From Geminicoccaceae bacterium (GTDB lineage Bacteria > Pseudomonadota > Alphaproteobacteria > Geminicoccales > Geminicoccaceae), in contig JANQNY010000086.1 in the NCBI GenBank assembly GCA_028279345.1, forward strand, positions 22,512 to 86,511: DNA of 64,000 nucleotides. Reading direction: 5' to 3'. How positions within the stretch are numbered: the stretch's first letter is position 1; each line of letters starts with the position of its first letter. The notes below the pieces were generated by a model. The model did no database searches. It was not told the DNA's origin and saw only the letters and a program-made list of their open reading frames with translations. Shown here piece by piece: positions 7,902 through 17,829 of the stretch. The position numbers and the translations under genes are program-made.

Positions 7902-8966
7902 CTAACCGAGCGGGTCCACCCAGCCCATCAGCTCGCGCCGGATGACCGTCTCGATCACGTGCATACCTTGCGGGCCGTCGTTCAGGCAGGGGATGTAGGT
8001 GAACTGCTCGCCGCCATTGGCGAGGAACTCCTCACGCACCTCCTGGTCGATCTCCTCCAGCGTCTCGACGCAATCCGAGACGAACGCGGGTGAGACGACC
8101 GCGAGGCGCCGCACGCCCTGCTTCGCCAACTCCTCAACGGTTTCGTCGAGATAAGGCTGGAGCCACGGCTCGGGTCCGAACCGGGACTGGAAACAGACCT
8201 TCAGCTTCTCCTTGGGCCAGCCGAGGCGTTCGCGTACCAGGCGGTTCGTCTTCGCGCAGTGGCAGTGATACGGATCGCCCGCGGTGTGATAGCGCTTGGG
8301 AAGCCCGTGGAAGGACGTGATCACAACCTCGGGCTCCCAGTCGAGAGCTCCCAGATGGTCTTCGATCGAAGTGGCGATGGCCTCGACGTAGGCCGGCTCA
8401 TCGTGCCAGGGGCCCAAGGTCCGGATGGCTGGCTGCCAGCGCAGTTTCAAGAGCGCTTTGAACGCCTCGTCATAGGCGGTGGCGGTCGTGGTGGCGCTGT
8501 ATTGCGGGTAGAGGGCCGCCATGAGGATGCGGGTGCAGCCTTGGTCGACCATCTGGTGGAGGACATCCGGCACGCTCGGCTGGCCGTAGCGCATCGCCCA
8601 GTCGACCACAACCTCGGGATGGCGGGCGAAGCGCTCGGTGAGGCGCTCGGACTGGCTGCGGGTGATGGTCCGAAGCGGGCTTTCATCGCGGTCCTCGTTC
8701 CAGATCGAGGCATAGGCGGCACCGCTGCGCTTCGGCCGGCTCGACAGAATGATACCCTGGAGGATCGGTTGCCAGAACCAACCCGGATAGTCGATCACCC
8801 GCTTGTCGCTCAAGAACTGGCTTAGATAGCGTCGCATCGGCCAGTAGGACGTCGCGTCGGGCGTGCCCAGATTGATCAGCATCACGCCCGTCTTCTGGCT
8901 GGAGACGGCCGGATGATCGGCCGGAAGGGCCACGCTGTGCGTCAAGCTGGCGGGAGCGTCGGGCAT
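7902..8966 (-). CDS. hemH: Ferrochelatase
   Basis: 354 aa. HemH inserts Fe2+ into protoporphyrin IX, the last step of protoheme synthesis, at the inner membrane. Family blocks seen are VMLINLGTP, the PRRYLSQFLSDKRVID-like segment, ALYPQYSATTTATAYD, FHGLPKRYHTAGDPYHCHC (with the catalytic His) and VSPAFVSDCVETLEEI. I chose ATG 8966, giving about 25 residues before the conserved core; further upstream the frame is open but not protein-like. It is divergent from the M24 hydrolase gene. Confidence 0.95.
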   Translation of the reverse strand: MPDAPASLTHSVALPADHPAVSSQKTGVMLINLGTPDATSYWPMRRYLSQFLSDKRVIDYPGWFWQPILQGIILSSRPKRSGAAYASIWNEDRDESPLRTITRSQSERLTERFARHPEVVVDWAMRYGQPSVPDVLHQMVDQGCTRILMAALYPQYSATTTATAYDEAFKALLKLRWQPAIRTLGPWHDEPAYVEAIATSIEDHLGALDWEPEVVITSFHGLPKRYHTAGDPYHCHCAKTNRLVRERLGWPKEKLKVCFQSRFGPEPWLQPYLDETVEELAKQGVRRLAVVSPAFVSDCVETLEEIDQEVREEFLANGGEQFTYIPCLNDGPQGMHVIETVIRRELMGWVDPLG

Positions 8967-9057
8967 TGGCAACTTCGGATGATGAACGCTTAATCGCTGC
9001 AAATGAGACCTAGGACCCAGACCTCCGTGGAGCAAGGCCCGTGCCGGCAAGACGCCG

Positions 9058-10209
9058 ATGAAGCTACACTTCGCGCCCGAGGAGTTCACCGCCCGACGCG
9101 CTCGGACGCTTGCCGGGATGGCCGACGAGCGTCTCGACGGCCTGTTGCTGTTCAAACCCGAGAGCCATTACTGGCTCACCGGCTACGACACCTTCGGCTA
9201 CTGCTTCTTTCAGTGCCTGCTCCTGGCGCCAGACGGGACGACGCGGCTCCTGACGCGTTCGGCCGACCTGCGGCAGGCGGCACTGACCTCGATCGTCGAC
9301 GAAGTTCGCGTCTGGCGCGACGGTCAGGACGCGGCGCCCGCCAAGGAACTGCTGGCGCTCGTCGCCGACGCGGGGCTCCTCGGAAAGCGCCTCGGCGTCG
9401 AGTGGGATACGGCCGGCCTAACGGCCGCCAACGGCCAAGCCATTTGCGACGTCTTCGACGACCGTGCGCAGCTGCTCGATGCTTCGCTGCTGGTCTCCCG
9501 CCTGCGGCTGGTGAAGAGTGCCGCCGAGCTGGCGTACATCCGCCGGGCCGGAGAGCTTTCTGACGCAGCATTGAAGGCTGCGCTGGACGTTACCGAGCCG
9601 GGCGCCGACGAAGCGCTGATCAAGTCGCGGCTGGTGGGCGCCATCTACGAGGGCGACGGTGACGACATGGGCAACCCGCTGATCATCGGCAGCGGCCCGT
9701 ATGCGCTGCTCTGTCGCTCGCATAGCGGCCGCCGCCGCCTCGACGCACAGGACCAGCTGACGCTGGAGTGGGCCGGCGTCTATCGGCGCTATCACGCGGC
9801 GCAGATGCGGACGGTGTGCGTCGGCAGCGCTACGCAGCGCCATCAGGAGCTGTTCGAAGCCGCGCGCGACGCGTTGCTGGCGTGCGAGGAGCGGCTGCGC
9901 CCGGGTGGTGCGGTGGGCGAGGTGTACGCGGCGCACGCCCGGCCGCTCGATGTTCGGGGGCTGGCCGCGCATCGCCTCAATGCGTGCGGCTACTCCCTGG
10001 GTGCCGTCTACCCGCCCTCATGGATGGATTGGCCGATGTGCTACGCCGACAATCCGGTGGTGCTTGAACCCGATATGATCTTCTTTCTGCACATGATCTT
10101 GATGGACAGCGACAGCGGCGTGGCGATGACGCTGGGCCGCACGTCGAGGGTCACGACGGGTGCCGCGGAACCGCTCAGCCGGACGCCGCTTGAGCTGCTG
10201 GTCCGCTGA
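9058..10209 (+). CDS. M24 (creatinase/prolidase fold) hydrolase lacking the metal ligands
   Basis: 383 aa with the two-domain pita-bread layout: a creatinase-type N-domain to about residue 140, then the M24 domain. Residues at the five usual metal-ligand sites look changed: E237 where the first Asp is expected, A248 for the second (AAQMRT instead of sDmtRT), Tyr for His in GYSLGA, and no Glu at FFLHMI or in the last strand. H222 (SHSGRR), the proton-transfer histidine of creatinase-like enzymes, is kept. This points to a metal-independent amidino/lactam-type hydrolase such as creatinase or ectoine hydrolase rather than an aminopeptidase. The substrate is unknown and my alignment was by eye. 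Confidence 0.75.
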   Translation: MKLHFAPEEFTARRARTLAGMADERLDGLLLFKPESHYWLTGYDTFGYCFFQCLLLAPDGTTRLLTRSADLRQAALTSIVDEVRVWRDGQDAAPAKELLALVADAGLLGKRLGVEWDTAGLTAANGQAICDVFDDRAQLLDASLLVSRLRLVKSAAELAYIRRAGELSDAALKAALDVTEPGADEALIKSRLVGAIYEGDGDDMGNPLIIGSGPYALLCRSHSGRRRLDAQDQLTLEWAGVYRRYHAAQMRTVCVGSATQRHQELFEAARDALLACEERLRPGGAVGEVYAAHARPLDVRGLAAHRLNACGYSLGAVYPPSWMDWPMCYADNPVVLEPDMIFFLHMILMDSDSGVAMTLGRTSRVTTGAAEPLSRTPLELLVR

Positions 10210-10287
10210 GGCCTTGACGAACCGGCGACATTGCGCGGGCGCGGCGGGGTTGATAGCTTCCGCGCCGACGCCCAACGGAGCTCCCGG

Positions 10288-11220
10288 ATGAAGCTGCTCG
10301 CCGGCAACAGCAACCGCCCTCTCGCGGAGGCGATCGCCGCCTACCTGCGCGCCAATCTCACCAACGCCACCGTGCAGCGCTTCAACGACATGGAGGTTTG
10401 GGTAGAGATCCACGAGAACGTCCGTGGCGAGGATGTGTTCGTCGTCCAGTCTTCGTCCTATCCGGCCAACGACAACCTGATGGAGCTCCTGGTCTGCCTA
10501 GATGCGCTCAAGCGTGCATCGGCAAAGCGCGTAACGGCCGTGATCCCTTATTTCGGCTATGCTCGCCAGGACCGAAAGCCTGGCCCACGAACGCCTATCT
10601 CGGCGAAGCTCGTCGCCAATCTCATCACGGTCGCCGGTGCAGCACGCGTGCTGACGATGGATCTGCACGCGGGTCAGATCCAGGGTTTCTTCGATATCCC
10701 GGTGGACAATCTCTACGCCGCGCCGCTGTTCGCCCCTGACATCCAGAACAATCTCGGCACCGACGAGCTGGTGATCGTCTCGCCCGACGTCGGTGGCGTC
10801 GGGCGGGCACGGGCGCTAGCGAAGCGCCTCGATGTGCCTCTGGCCATCGTCGACAAGCGCCGCGAGCGCGCCGGGGTTTCCGAGGTCGTCAATGTGATCG
10901 GTGAGGTCGAGGGGCGCCGTTGCGTCCTCTTCGACGACATCATCGACAGCGGCGGAACGCTCGTGAACGCCGCCGACGCGTTGTTGGAAGCAGGCGCGAG
11001 TGCGGTCCACGCCTATGTGACCCACGGGGTGCTCTCGGCCGGTGCCGTGGCCCGGGTGGCCGCGAGTTCGCTCGAGCAGTTGGTTGTGACCGACAGCATT
11101 CGGGCGACCGAGGGCGTGCGCGTCACCGAGAAGATCCGCTTGCTGTCGATCGCCCAGCTCATGGGCGAGGCGATCAGCAGGATTTCCAGCGAGAGCTCGG
11201 TCTCGAGCCTGTTCGACTAG
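10288..11220 (+). CDS. prs: Ribose-phosphate pyrophosphokinase
   Basis: 310 aa. Prs makes PRPP from ribose 5-phosphate and ATP, feeding purine, pyrimidine, His, Trp and NAD synthesis. Motifs are MKLLAGNSN at the start, [13 protein letters not shown], the catalytic flexible region, [19 protein letters not shown], and the PRPP-binding loop [16 protein letters not shown] 10288 was chosen because it begins the family core; an earlier ATG-free extension in frame has no family similarity. It leads the conserved prs-rplY-pth order of alphaproteobacteria. Confidence 0.95.
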   Translation: MKLLAGNSNRPLAEAIAAYLRANLTNATVQRFNDMEVWVEIHENVRGEDVFVVQSSSYPANDNLMELLVCLDALKRASAKRVTAVIPYFGYARQDRKPGPRTPISAKLVANLITVAGAARVLTMDLHAGQIQGFFDIPVDNLYAAPLFAPDIQNNLGTDELVIVSPDVGGVGRARALAKRLDVPLAIVDKRRERAGVSEVVNVIGEVEGRRCVLFDDIIDSGGTLVNAADALLEAGASAVHAYVTHGVLSAGAVARVAASSLEQLVVTDSIRATEGVRVTEKIRLLSIAQLMGEAISRISSESSVSSLFD

Positions 11221-11384
11221 GGCGGTTCGCGTTGGAGTGTAGCCGGCGCGCGGCGGCGCCCGAAGGCATCGAGTGCGCGGGCGGCGAGGGTGGTTCCCGT
11301 GGAATGGCAAATGCGTTAGTGCTGCGATCAGGAATGATCTGTCCGAGGCGGGCCGCGTCCCGTGTCGGAGGGAAGGAGTGAAGC

Positions 11385-12023
11385 ATGGTGGATATGGTAA
11401 CGCTGCCCGCGGCGGCACGCTCAGCGACGGGCAAGGGGCCCAATCGTCGTCTGCGGGCGACCGGCATGGTTCCGGCGGTGATCTATGGCGGTGCGGACGA
11501 GCCCGAGCTCTGCGCGGTCGTCACGAAGGAGCTCAGAAAGCAGCTCCAGACCAATGCGAACTTCTTCAGCTCGGTGATTGCGTTGGACTTCGGCGACCGG
11601 AAGCTTGAGGTGGTGCCTCGCGAGGCGCAGCTCGACCCGGTGGTGGATGAGGCGCGACCGCTGCATGTCGACTTCCTCAGAGCCACCAGAGGTAGCAGCA
11701 TTACGGTGCAGGTGCCGGTGGTCTTCCGCAACGAGGAAGAGTCGCCCGGGCTCAAACGGGGCGGTGTGCTCAACATCGTGCGCCGGGAGATCGAGCTGGT
11801 CTGTCCGATCAACGCTATTCCGGAGCAGATCGTTGTCGATCTCGCCGAGCGCGAGATCGGCGACTCGATTCACGTGAGCGCCGTGGCTCTGCCGCCTGAC
11901 GTGAGTCCGACCATTACCGATCGTGATTTCACCATCGCGACCATCACGGGCAAGGGCGGCTCGGAGGACGGCGCCCAGCAGGACGAAGAGGAGACGAGCG
12001 AGGCTGCCGAAGACGAGGAGTAG
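11385..12023 (+). CDS. rplY: 50S ribosomal protein L25 (long CTC form)
   Basis: 212-aa L25/TL5/CTC type, which binds 5S rRNA in the large subunit. The N-terminal L25 domain (RSATGKGPNRRLRATGMVPAVIYGG) is followed by the CTC beta domain (GVLNIVRREIELVCP, IPEQIVVDL) and an acidic, flexible tail rich in Glu/Asp. A strong GGAGGGAAGGAG ribosome-binding site lies just upstream of ATG 11385. Ten bases separate it from pth, indicating co-transcription; 164 bp separate it from prs and could hold its own promoter. Confidence 0.95.
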   Translation: MVDMVTLPAAARSATGKGPNRRLRATGMVPAVIYGGADEPELCAVVTKELRKQLQTNANFFSSVIALDFGDRKLEVVPREAQLDPVVDEARPLHVDFLRATRGSSITVQVPVVFRNEEESPGLKRGGVLNIVRREIELVCPINAIPEQIVVDLAEREIGDSIHVSAVALPPDVSPTITDRDFTIATITGKGGSEDGAQQDEEETSEAAEDEE

Positions 12024-12032
12024 GCCCGGCGC

Positions 12033-12611
12033 ATGCTGCTGCTTGTCGGCGTCGGTAATCCCGGCCAGGGCTATGCAATGCACCGCCACAATATCGGCTT
12101 CATGGCGCTCGACCGGCTGGTCGAGCGCTTCGCTTTTCCCGCTTGGCGCCGTCGCTTTCAGGGCTGGTTTAGCGAAGGCACGATGGGCGGCGCGAAGGTT
12201 CTGCTGCTCAAGCCTGCGACCTACATGAACGAGAGTGGCCGTGCCGTCGGCGAGGCGGTCCGCTTCTACAAGCTATCGCCCGCAGATGTCGTGGTCTTCC
12301 ACGACGAGCTCGACCTCCAGCCGTTCAAGTGCCGGGTGAAGACAGACGGTGGTGTCGCCGGCCACAATGGGCTGCGGTCCATCGCAGCACATCTCGGCAC
12401 GCGCGAGTTCAAGCGCGTGCGCCTGGGCATCGGCCATCCCGGCATCAAGGAGCGGGTCACGGGCCACGTGCTCGGCAGCTTTGCCAAGGCCGAGCTTCCC
12501 GATCTCGTTCGGCTCCTTGATGCCCTTGCCGACGCTGCGCCCAAGCTGGTCGTGGGTGACGACGCGGGCTTCATGAACCGCGTCGCGCTTGCCATGCAGG
12601 CAGATGGCTGA
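12033..12611 (+). CDS. pth: Peptidyl-tRNA hydrolase
   Basis: 192 aa. Pth cleaves peptidyl-tRNA released by stalled or aborted translation. Conserved blocks: [23 protein letters not shown] (catalytic His in HRHN), [26 protein letters not shown] (catalytic Asp) and [12 protein letters not shown]. Follows rplY by nine bases. In many alphaproteobacteria ychF comes next; here about 2.9 kb of unrelated sequence intervenes. Confidence 0.95.
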   Translation: MLLLVGVGNPGQGYAMHRHNIGFMALDRLVERFAFPAWRRRFQGWFSEGTMGGAKVLLLKPATYMNESGRAVGEAVRFYKLSPADVVVFHDELDLQPFKCRVKTDGGVAGHNGLRSIAAHLGTREFKRVRLGIGHPGIKERVTGHVLGSFAKAELPDLVRLLDALADAAPKLVVGDDAGFMNRVALAMQADG

Positions 12612-12918
12612 AACCGCCTAGGGCAAACAAAGGGATGCAAGGAGCGCTCGGCCAGGACGACGATGAGCCCTGGTGACACGAGCTGGCGTCGGCGTGCATA
12701 CAGGCAGGGAGTCATGCGCCTGCGCGTGCACGAGATATCGTGGCTACTAGCGGTTTCTAGGCCAAGATATTGGCCAAATCGAGATCACGATTAGTTGTCC
12801 ACAGCATTTCCGAGTGGAGTACAAATATCGCGCTCTTTGCCACTCGACGAGATGCACTCTTGAAGATATCTCTGGCAGCCAAGCGGTTTCGCGCCGGCTG
12901 CGAAGGCTACTGGAGTAG
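12612..12918. other. Spacer after pth, no gene seen; composition shifts to AT-rich
   Basis: 307 bp without a convincing reading frame. The left half is GC-rich like the chromosome. From about 12740 the sequence becomes clearly more AT-rich and leads into the atypical membrane-protein gene, so the left border of an acquired segment may lie here. No terminal repeats, transposase remnants or tRNA were recognised. Confidence 0.4.
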
Positions 12919-13884
12919 ATGCCAGACCATCGCGATCATTCTTCAGGTGACCACTCGCACGACAGTGTCGCGGCTGGCTTGGCAGAGGCCGTATCACCAA
13001 CGGACTTCGCTATACGAGGGCGGCGGCGGGCCGTTGGTCACGATCAGGGGCGGCGCAACGAAATCCTACGATCCCTGTACTCGCGGATTGAGGTGAAAGT
13101 ACGCGGTAACAAAGAAGCCGAAGTTCAAAGACAAGCAGCCGAGTTTATAAGACTCATCTCCATTCTACCTCTCGATGTTCTGGAGTATAGACGAGGTGAG
13201 CTAGAGCTTGCTTGTGATCTAATTGATGTACCTCACCTGAAGGCACCGATACTCCAGACATTGCATGCGACCGTCGTCTATTCCGTCGAGCGGCGTGGCT
13301 GGCTCTCCGGCCTTATTGTTCGTTTTGCTGGGACGACACCAATGCAGGCGGTGGTTTCCGGTCTATTACTCGTGCTTGTATTTTCGATTCTGACAATCAC
13401 TTTTTCGATTTTTTTGCACATGGCGGCGAGTGGAGCAACCGTTGCCGGTGTTCGGCTTACGAATAACGGAGATGCGATCAATTATCTTGGAATATTTATT
13501 CAAAATAATTTATGGATGCATGAGTTTTTTATAGCCGTGCATGCATCAATGATCGGTAGTATCGTCAGCATAACTGTACGAATAAATGATTTTCTAAATA
13601 AGCCCTATTTCAGTGTTGTTCGTATTTTTATTTCAATCGTACTGAGACCGTTCATTGCATCTGCGTTTACTGTTTTTGTTATTGCAGCAATGCAATCGGG
13701 CCTTCTGTCCTTCGCTGGGCTGAGTTTGGATGGCGATCGTGGGCCGTTTTTGGCATGGGTGATTGGGTTTTTATGCGGATTCAGCGAACGATTGGCCGAA
13801 GATTTTGCTTCAAAGGCTAGTTCGTCGATTGGTGGAGCAGAAGAGTTCAAGAAGAACGGCTTCAGCCGTCACCGTGACAGCTGA
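12919..13884 (+). CDS. AT-rich four-helix membrane protein of unknown function
   Basis: 321 aa. The N-terminal ~120 residues are soluble and charged, with an EVQRQAAEFIRLISILPLDVLEYRRGELELA helix-rich part. Hydrophobic segments follow near residues 137-165, 195-222, 232-258 and 280-300. The last contains AWVIGFLCGFSERLAEDF, a pattern I associate with C-terminal helices of various unannotated bacterial membrane proteins. GGAG lies a few bases before ATG 12919. Codon use is strikingly AT-rich (many TTT, ATT, AAT codons) compared with all neighbours, a sign of horizontal transfer. Function not recognised. Confidence 0.7.
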   Translation: MPDHRDHSSGDHSHDSVAAGLAEAVSPTDFAIRGRRRAVGHDQGRRNEILRSLYSRIEVKVRGNKEAEVQRQAAEFIRLISILPLDVLEYRRGELELACDLIDVPHLKAPILQTLHATVVYSVERRGWLSGLIVRFAGTTPMQAVVSGLLLVLVFSILTITFSIFLHMAASGATVAGVRLTNNGDAINYLGIFIQNNLWMHEFFIAVHASMIGSIVSITVRINDFLNKPYFSVVRIFISIVLRPFIASAFTVFVIAAMQSGLLSFAGLSLDGDRGPFLAWVIGFLCGFSERLAEDFASKASSSIGGAEEFKKNGFSRHRDS

Positions 13885-13932
13885 CGTTTGTCGCACGCGA
13901 AACGCGTGTCGGCGCGATCGGCTTGCCGACTC

Positions 13933-15363
13933 TCACAGGCTCGGCATCGGCTTGACCGTGGCAACGTGGCCAGTGGTCGTCGGTAGCGGGGTAGATGTCG
14001 CCTTCGCTTCGCTGCGGGCGCGGGCGGCCGCCGCGGCTTGGCCCGTGCCATCCAGCGCCTCGGCATATTTGAGCCAGCTGCCGTGGCTGTGCGGGCGGAG
14101 GGTGACACGCTCGCCGGCGAGCGTGCGGGCGAGCTCGAACCGCCCCGCGCGCAGGGCCGCCTCCAGTAGCAAGAGGTGAAACACGTCGCGCTGGGCGTGG
14201 CTGCCGCCAATGGCCGCGAGGTCGTCCTTTCTGGGCAGCAGCAGCTCGATCGCGTGGGCGTAGTCGCCTGAGTAGAATGCCTCGATGGCCGTGCACACCG
14301 GCAACACGTGATCGCGAACGCGCGGGGCACTGTCGTTGTCGGACTGGGCGAACGCGACGAGCGAGGCCAACTGGCGCTGCGTCTCCGGCCGACGCTCGTG
14401 GGCGAGTGGCATGATCGTGTGGACGTCGGTGAAGGCCATCTGGTGGTTGTCGACCCAGCCCACGGCGCGGTCAGCGAGGCTCGCCCAACGGTCGTTGACC
14501 GACCCACCCATCAGCTCCACACGGGCGAGCAGCGAGGCGCAGTTCTGCATGTCGATGTAGAACATGTCGGCGCCCGGATCGATCACGCTGTCATAGAGCA
14601 CGAGCATCTCGTCGAGCTCGCCGCGCTCGAAATGGAAGAGTGCCCGGTGCCACCAGATGTGGGTGCGCATGGCCGCCCGATCCGCCCAGCGGTCGGCCGG
14701 GAAGCCGAGCCATTCGACGCCCTCGCCATGCCGATCCTGCATCTCCAGGACGTGGGCGACGGCATGGATCGACCACATGTCCTCGCCGTTCAGCTCGACC
14801 GCCTGCCGGCCCATGCGCTCGGCCGTGGCATAGTCGCCCAACTCTTCATGACCGAAGGCGGCCATGCCGAGGAGATCGCCATAGCGGGGCACGCTCTCGT
14901 CCCAGGATGGCAGCGCCCGGACGACGACGTTGCGCATGCGACGATGGGTGCCGAGCCAGAACGATTGGAAGTGCGCGAGCCGTAGCGCCAGGAGATCACG
15001 TGGCCACTGGACCAGGATTTCCTCCCACAGCCGCGTCGCACGCTCACCGCGACCGGAAGCCCACATTTCTAGAGCTTCGAGGTGGATCTTCTCACGCTGG
15101 GTTAAATCCTGGATCGGCTGCGCGCGGGCCTTTCCCAATGCGCGCCGCGCATCGCCGACGCCCTCCGGCGTGGCCCGCGCCATCATCAGATAGCCGACGA
15201 GCACGTGGCCCATGACGAAGGCCGGATCGGCCGCGAGCATCGCCTTGATCGCCTGGCCGATCCGCAGGCGGTATTCAAGGTAGCAGACGAGCACGTCGTC
15301 GAAGGCGCGGGCCGCCGCTTCGCTGGTGGTCGTGAGCTCGAGCCCGCGTTCGTCGGTGATCAT
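13933..15363 (-). CDS. TTC38-like tetratricopeptide-repeat protein
   Basis: 476 aa, entirely soluble, made of helical repeats. Segments such as DPAFVMGHVLVGYLMM, REKIHLEALEMWASG, DLLALRLAHFQSFWLG, WSIHAVAHVLEMQDRHGEGVEWL and THIWWHRALFHFERGELDEMLVLYD match the TTC38 (tetratricopeptide repeat protein 38) family of bacteria and animals, whose role is poorly known. ATG 15363 is preferred because a GGGGAG ribosome-binding site precedes it; the longer upstream frame would overlap the ychF start. It lies inside the segment that separates pth from ychF, transcribed against both. Confidence 0.8.
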   Translation of the reverse strand: MITDERGLELTTTSEAAARAFDDVLVCYLEYRLRIGQAIKAMLAADPAFVMGHVLVGYLMMARATPEGVGDARRALGKARAQPIQDLTQREKIHLEALEMWASGRGERATRLWEEILVQWPRDLLALRLAHFQSFWLGTHRRMRNVVVRALPSWDESVPRYGDLLGMAAFGHEELGDYATAERMGRQAVELNGEDMWSIHAVAHVLEMQDRHGEGVEWLGFPADRWADRAAMRTHIWWHRALFHFERGELDEMLVLYDSVIDPGADMFYIDMQNCASLLARVELMGGSVNDRWASLADRAVGWVDNHQMAFTDVHTIMPLAHERRPETQRQLASLVAFAQSDNDSAPRVRDHVLPVCTAIEAFYSGDYAHAIELLLPRKDDLAAIGGSHAQRDVFHLLLLEAALRAGRFELARTLAGERVTLRPHSHGSWLKYAEALDGTGQAAAAARARSEAKATSTPLPTTTGHVATVKPMPSL

Positions 15364-15469
15364 CGCGTCTCCCCTGCCGACGGCGCTCGCGTCGCTGGTC
15401 GCCTGTGTCTGTCCGTGACGCCGGCGCCGCGGTGGTCTAAGCCCCGCTGCAATCTGCACGGGAACGTCG

Positions 15470-16570
15470 ATGGGCTTCAACTGTGGCATCGTCGGTCTGC
15501 CGAATGTCGGCAAGTCGACCCTCTTCAACGCGCTCACCAAGACCGCGGCGGCCGCCGCCGCGAACTACCCTTTTTGCACGATCGAGCCCAATGTGGGCCG
15601 CGTACCCGTGCCGGACCCGCGGCTCGCGAAGATCGCCGCCCTCGCCAAGTCGGCGAAAGCCATCGACACCCAACTCGACATCAAGGACATCGCCGGGTTG
15701 GTGCGAGGTGCCTCCAAGGGCGAGGGCCTCGGAAACAAGTTCCTGGGCGCGATTCGCGAGGTCGATGCGATCGTCCACGTGCTCCGCTGCTTCGAGGACG
15801 AGGACGTCGCGCATGTCGAGGGCGGCGTCGACCCCATTCGTGATGCCGAACTGATCGAGACCGAGCTTCTGTTGGCGGACATCGAGAGCCTGGAGCGCCA
15901 GGAGGAGGGACTCGTGAAGCGCGCGCGCGGCCAGGACAAGGCCGCGAAGGCGCGGCTCGACGTGCTCAAGGCGGTCCTGCCGCGGATGCAGGAGGGCATT
16001 CCGGCCCGCGCGCTGGGGCTTGACGCTGATGCGCAGGCGTTACTCGCCGAGTTCAATCTGCTGACCGACAAGCCGGTACTCTACGTCTTGAACGTCGAGG
16101 AGGCATCGGCGGCGTGTGGCAACGCGCTGAGTGCCACAGCCGTGGCCTTCGCCGAGCGTCAGGGCGCTCGCTCGGTCGTCGTGGCGGCCGCGATCGAGGC
16201 CGAAGTGGCGAGCCTCGACACCGAGCAGGAGAAACACGAATACCTTGCGGCGTTGGGCCTGGAAGAGCCCGGCCTCAACCGCGTCATCCGCGAGGGCTAC
16301 GCGCTTCTTGGGCTCCTCACGTTCTTCACCGGTGGACCGAAGGAGGCGCGCGCCTGGACCGTGCCGCAGGGTGCGACAGCGCCCGAGGCTGCCGGCGTCA
16401 TCCACACTGATTTTCAGAAGGGTTTCATCGCCGCCGAGACGATCGCCTATGACGACTACATCGCCTGCGGCGGCGAGGCGGCGGCGCGCGATGCCGGCAA
16501 GCTGCGCCTCGAGGGCCGCGACTATGCGGTCAAGGACGGCGACGTCTTTCACTTCCGCTTCAACGTTTGA
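15470..16570 (+). CDS. ychF: Redox-regulated ATPase YchF (Obg-like)
   Basis: 366 aa. YchF/OLA1 is an Obg-family P-loop protein that prefers ATP and associates with ribosomes. Motifs are [15 protein letters not shown] (Walker A), [14 protein letters not shown] (switch I), [20 protein letters not shown] (G3 region), the coiled-coil domain with [21 protein letters not shown], and the C-terminal TGS domain ([29 protein letters not shown]). Length matches the family. Confidence 0.95.
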   Translation: MGFNCGIVGLPNVGKSTLFNALTKTAAAAAANYPFCTIEPNVGRVPVPDPRLAKIAALAKSAKAIDTQLDIKDIAGLVRGASKGEGLGNKFLGAIREVDAIVHVLRCFEDEDVAHVEGGVDPIRDAELIETELLLADIESLERQEEGLVKRARGQDKAAKARLDVLKAVLPRMQEGIPARALGLDADAQALLAEFNLLTDKPVLYVLNVEEASAACGNALSATAVAFAERQGARSVVVAAAIEAEVASLDTEQEKHEYLAALGLEEPGLNRVIREGYALLGLLTFFTGGPKEARAWTVPQGATAPEAAGVIHTDFQKGFIAAETIAYDDYIACGGEAAARDAGKLRLEGRDYAVKDGDVFHFRFNV

Positions 16571-16651
16571 CCGCGTGTCGGTCGTCACTTTCGGCAGTGC
16601 AGCATTGCGGTAAGCCGTCTGCGCGTTTCAGCAGTTCGGGGTGCGGCGGCA

Positions 16652-17677
16652 ATGCTCAACTGTGGTCGTTTGGCGTGTGCGGTCGGGCTTGTTCTTGGTC
16701 TGAGTGTCGCACCGGGCGCTGCGGCGGATCTTCAGTCGGTGGTCGCCTTCGGCGACAATCCGGGCGAACTGGAGATGTTCGTCTATGCACCCGCCGAGGT
16801 CCCGCTCGGCGCGCCGCTGGTCGTAGCTCTGCACGGCTGCACACAACAGGCGGCCGACTTCGACGACGAGACCGGCCTCAAGGCGCTCGCCGACGAAGTA
16901 CCGTTTGTTCTGCTGCTGCCCCAGCAGCGCGAGGCGAACAACAGCGAGCGCTGCTTCAACTGGTTCCACCCGGAGGACAATCGACCAGGCGAAGGGGAGA
17001 GCGCGTCGCTTCGCGCGATGATCCACCACGCTACGACCGAGTTCGAGACAGATCCTGGGCGCGTCTACGTCCTGGGCCTCTCCGCCGGCGGCTCGATGTC
17101 GGCTGTCTTGCTGGCGAACTACCCCGACGTCTTTGCGGGCGGCGCCGTGATTGCTGGAACGCCCTTCGACTGTAACCGGCCGACGTTGCTCACGGGCGGC
17201 TGGTGGTGGTTTCTCAATGCCGTCGGCGGCGATGCCGCCTCGGCCACCTTCGCCTGCGGTCTGCTAGGCAACCGTCCCACCGATCGCAACGGTGCCGACT
17301 GGGGAGCTGCCGTGCGCATTGCCGCCGGGGCCACACCCGACAGCTGGCCCGTCGTCTCGCTGTGGCAGGGTAGGGCCGACAGCGTCGTCCACCCACGCAA
17401 CCAAGAGGAACTCCTGGAGCAGTGGGCAAACGTGCACGGCATCGACACAGAAGCCGACATGACCGAAACCGTCGGTGGTGCCGTCCGCGAGGTCTTCACC
17501 GACGCCACAGGACAGCCGCGCGTTGAGACTTGGCGGCTTGATGGCTTTCCGCACGCGATCGCCGTCGACCCCGACGCCGAGCCTACCGCCTGCGGCTTTG
17601 TCGGCGCGTTTATCGAGGATGCCGGGATATGCTCCACGCGTCGAATCTTACGCTTTTGGGAACTCGTCGAGTCGTGA
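16652..17677 (+). CDS. Secreted PHB-depolymerase-family esterase
   Basis: 341 aa with an N-terminal signal peptide (hydrophobic core about 8-20, probable cleavage after GAAA). The alpha/beta-hydrolase domain shows the oxyanion strand VVALHGCTQ, nucleophile S144 in LGLSAGGSM, an acid in QGRADSVVHP and the catalytic His in GFPHAIAVD. The family includes extracellular short-chain polyhydroxyalkanoate depolymerases and feruloyl-type esterases. The HGCTQ plus CFNWF pattern is usual for the former group. No separate substrate-binding or linker domain is present, so true polymer degradation is uncertain. Stands alone. Confidence 0.8.
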   Translation: MLNCGRLACAVGLVLGLSVAPGAAADLQSVVAFGDNPGELEMFVYAPAEVPLGAPLVVALHGCTQQAADFDDETGLKALADEVPFVLLLPQQREANNSERCFNWFHPEDNRPGEGESASLRAMIHHATTEFETDPGRVYVLGLSAGGSMSAVLLANYPDVFAGGAVIAGTPFDCNRPTLLTGGWWWFLNAVGGDAASATFACGLLGNRPTDRNGADWGAAVRIAAGATPDSWPVVSLWQGRADSVVHPRNQEELLEQWANVHGIDTEADMTETVGGAVREVFTDATGQPRVETWRLDGFPHAIAVDPDAEPTACGFVGAFIEDAGICSTRRILRFWELVES

Positions 17678-17829
17678 ATGTGGCGGTCGGCCCGTTTGGG
17701 CGGCTCGTGCTCAGTGACCGAAACTGATCATGTCTCGATCAGCCCACCTGCAGATGATACGTGCTCATCGGTATGCGTTTGCGGTGGACGGCGACCGTGA
17801 GTAAGCGGCTCGATGACCCGAGCCACACC

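Noticed and set aside
17683..17710. Short GCCC-GTTT-GGGC hairpin after the esterase gene as a terminator
   Set aside because: Only four base pairs and no T-run; common by chance in GC-rich DNA.
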